Shown: piece by piece, positions 7,297 to 7,736 of the stretch
Numbering within the stretch: the first letter of the stretch is position 1
How the letters are laid out: each line of letters starts with the position of its first letter
Origin: Euryarchaeota archaeon UBA39
GTDB taxonomy: Archaea; Thermoplasmatota; Poseidoniia; Poseidoniales; Thalassarchaeaceae
DNA length: 7,736 nucleotides
NCBI GenBank assembly: GCA_002503045.1
Contig: DAQW01000133.1
Coordinates: forward strand, 1,383-9,118
Direction: 5' to 3'
Made by a program: the position numbers and the translations under genes
The notes under the pieces: model-generated
Told to the model about the DNA's origin: nothing
The model's database searches: none
Seen by the model: the letters and a program-made list of their open reading frames with translations, nothing else

Positions 7297-7299
7297 AAA

Positions 7300-7736
7300 A
7301 TGAGTACAGACAAAGATCTTGGAGACGACTTCCTGTATATTCTGCGAATTGCAGATGCAGACATCGATGGTATGCGCCCCATCGGAATGGGAATGACCAG
7401 CGTGAAGGGCATAGGTCAACGTACTGCACGTCGACTATGTCAATTAGCGCAAATCGACCCGTCTAAATTAGGGGGTCATTTGTCTGATGACGAACAAGAA
7501 CGTCTCCGTTCTGTAATTGATTCATATCCTACCTTTGTACCACATTGGTTGTTAAATCGACAGCGCGATTTAGAAACCAATGAAGATGCACACCTTTTCT
7601 CTCAAGAGGTTAAGATGACAAGAGATGATGACATTGCTCGTCTTGCTGAGATGAAGACATATCGTGGATTGCGCCATAGAACTGGCCACAAGGTCAGAGG
7701 ACAGAGATTGCGAAGCAACGGTCGTTCAGGTCTAAC
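7300..7736 (+). CDS. rps13: 30S ribosomal protein S13 (uS13), archaeal type, 3' end beyond window
   Basis: S13 sits in the head of the small ribosomal subunit, near the P-site tRNA and the bridge to the large subunit. The 145 residues visible here show the N-terminal strand FLYILRIADADIDG (11-24), the helix-two-turn-helix motif MTSVKGIGQRTARRLCQLA (32-50), the archaeal/eukaryotic-type middle segment with HWLLNRQRD (82-90), and the C-terminal RNA-binding stretch YRGLRHRTGHKVRGQR (121-136). Archaeal S13 is about 145-175 residues, so only a short tail is missing. The usual GQRT(R/K)STGR is GQRLRSNGR here, a mild variation. The ATG at 7300 is supported by the fit to family length and by GGGGG ten bases upstream. 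In archaea this gene normally opens an operon with rps4, rps11 and an RNA polymerase subunit, which would lie to the right. Confidence 0.97.
   Translation, partial: MSTDKDLGDDFLYILRIADADIDGMRPIGMGMTSVKGIGQRTARRLCQLAQIDPSKLGGHLSDDEQERLRSVIDSYPTFVPHWLLNRQRDLETNEDAHLFSQEVKMTRDDDIARLAEMKTYRGLRHRTGHKVRGQRLRSNGRSGL

Larger units (their letters stand above)
7194..7299 (+). promoter_or_regulatory. Leader region of rps13
   Basis: This 106-base gap before a ribosomal protein gene is the longest on the plus strand and is richer in G and C near its end. An AT-rich stretch at about 7220-7230 (CCTTTGAAATAG) is a weak TATA candidate and would give a leader of several tens of bases. I checked the gap for a tRNA because of a TTCAAGTC string near 7240, but the flanking bases do not form a T-arm. 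Two small hairpins sit just before the start codon and are listed separately. The region probably carries the promoter of the ribosomal protein operon, but that is inferred from context. Confidence 0.4.

Noticed and set aside
1..7736. Defence system, CRISPR array or mobile element
   Set aside because: No direct repeats with spacers, no transposase, integrase, nuclease or toxin motifs, and no terminal inverted repeats were seen; genes are housekeeping-type or envelope-type.

Overview
The window looks like a piece of a euryarchaeal chromosome. The strongest pointer is the partial gene at the right edge, which encodes an archaeal-type ribosomal protein uS13: it has the long middle insertion and the RGLRHRTGHKVRGQR signature, and it is longer than bacterial S13. 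The moderately AT-rich composition, short spacers and very acidic membrane and exported proteins would fit marine planktonic Thermoplasmatota such as Marine Group II (Poseidoniales). That placement is inference, not something the sequence proves.

Layout. At the left edge, on the minus strand, is the N-terminal half of an ATP-dependent phosphoenolpyruvate carboxykinase, cut by the window border. A 95-base divergent spacer separates it from four genes on the plus strand: (1) a 1303-residue protein with about 37 membrane segments and no family I can name; (2) a 315-residue protein with one N-terminal membrane anchor, an exposed beta-rich domain with two cysteines, and a C-terminal region that reads as a divergent FKBP-type prolyl isomerase fold; (3) a 435-residue class I SAM-dependent methyltransferase resembling the THUMP-like-domain family; (4) the start of rps13, preceded by a 106-base leader with two small predicted hairpins.

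How the genes may work together. PEPCK is a central carbon enzyme with its own promoter, so it is probably unrelated to the rest. The giant membrane protein and the anchored FKBP-like protein are adjacent, co-directional and 58 bases apart. They could act together at the cell surface, for example in folding or handling exported proteins, but only adjacency supports this. The methyltransferase lies 42 bases downstream of the FKBP-like gene and just ahead of the ribosomal protein gene, which would suit an RNA-modification role. No tRNA, rRNA, CRISPR array, insertion sequence or recognisable defence system was found. The most novel content is the giant membrane protein and its FKBP-like neighbour.
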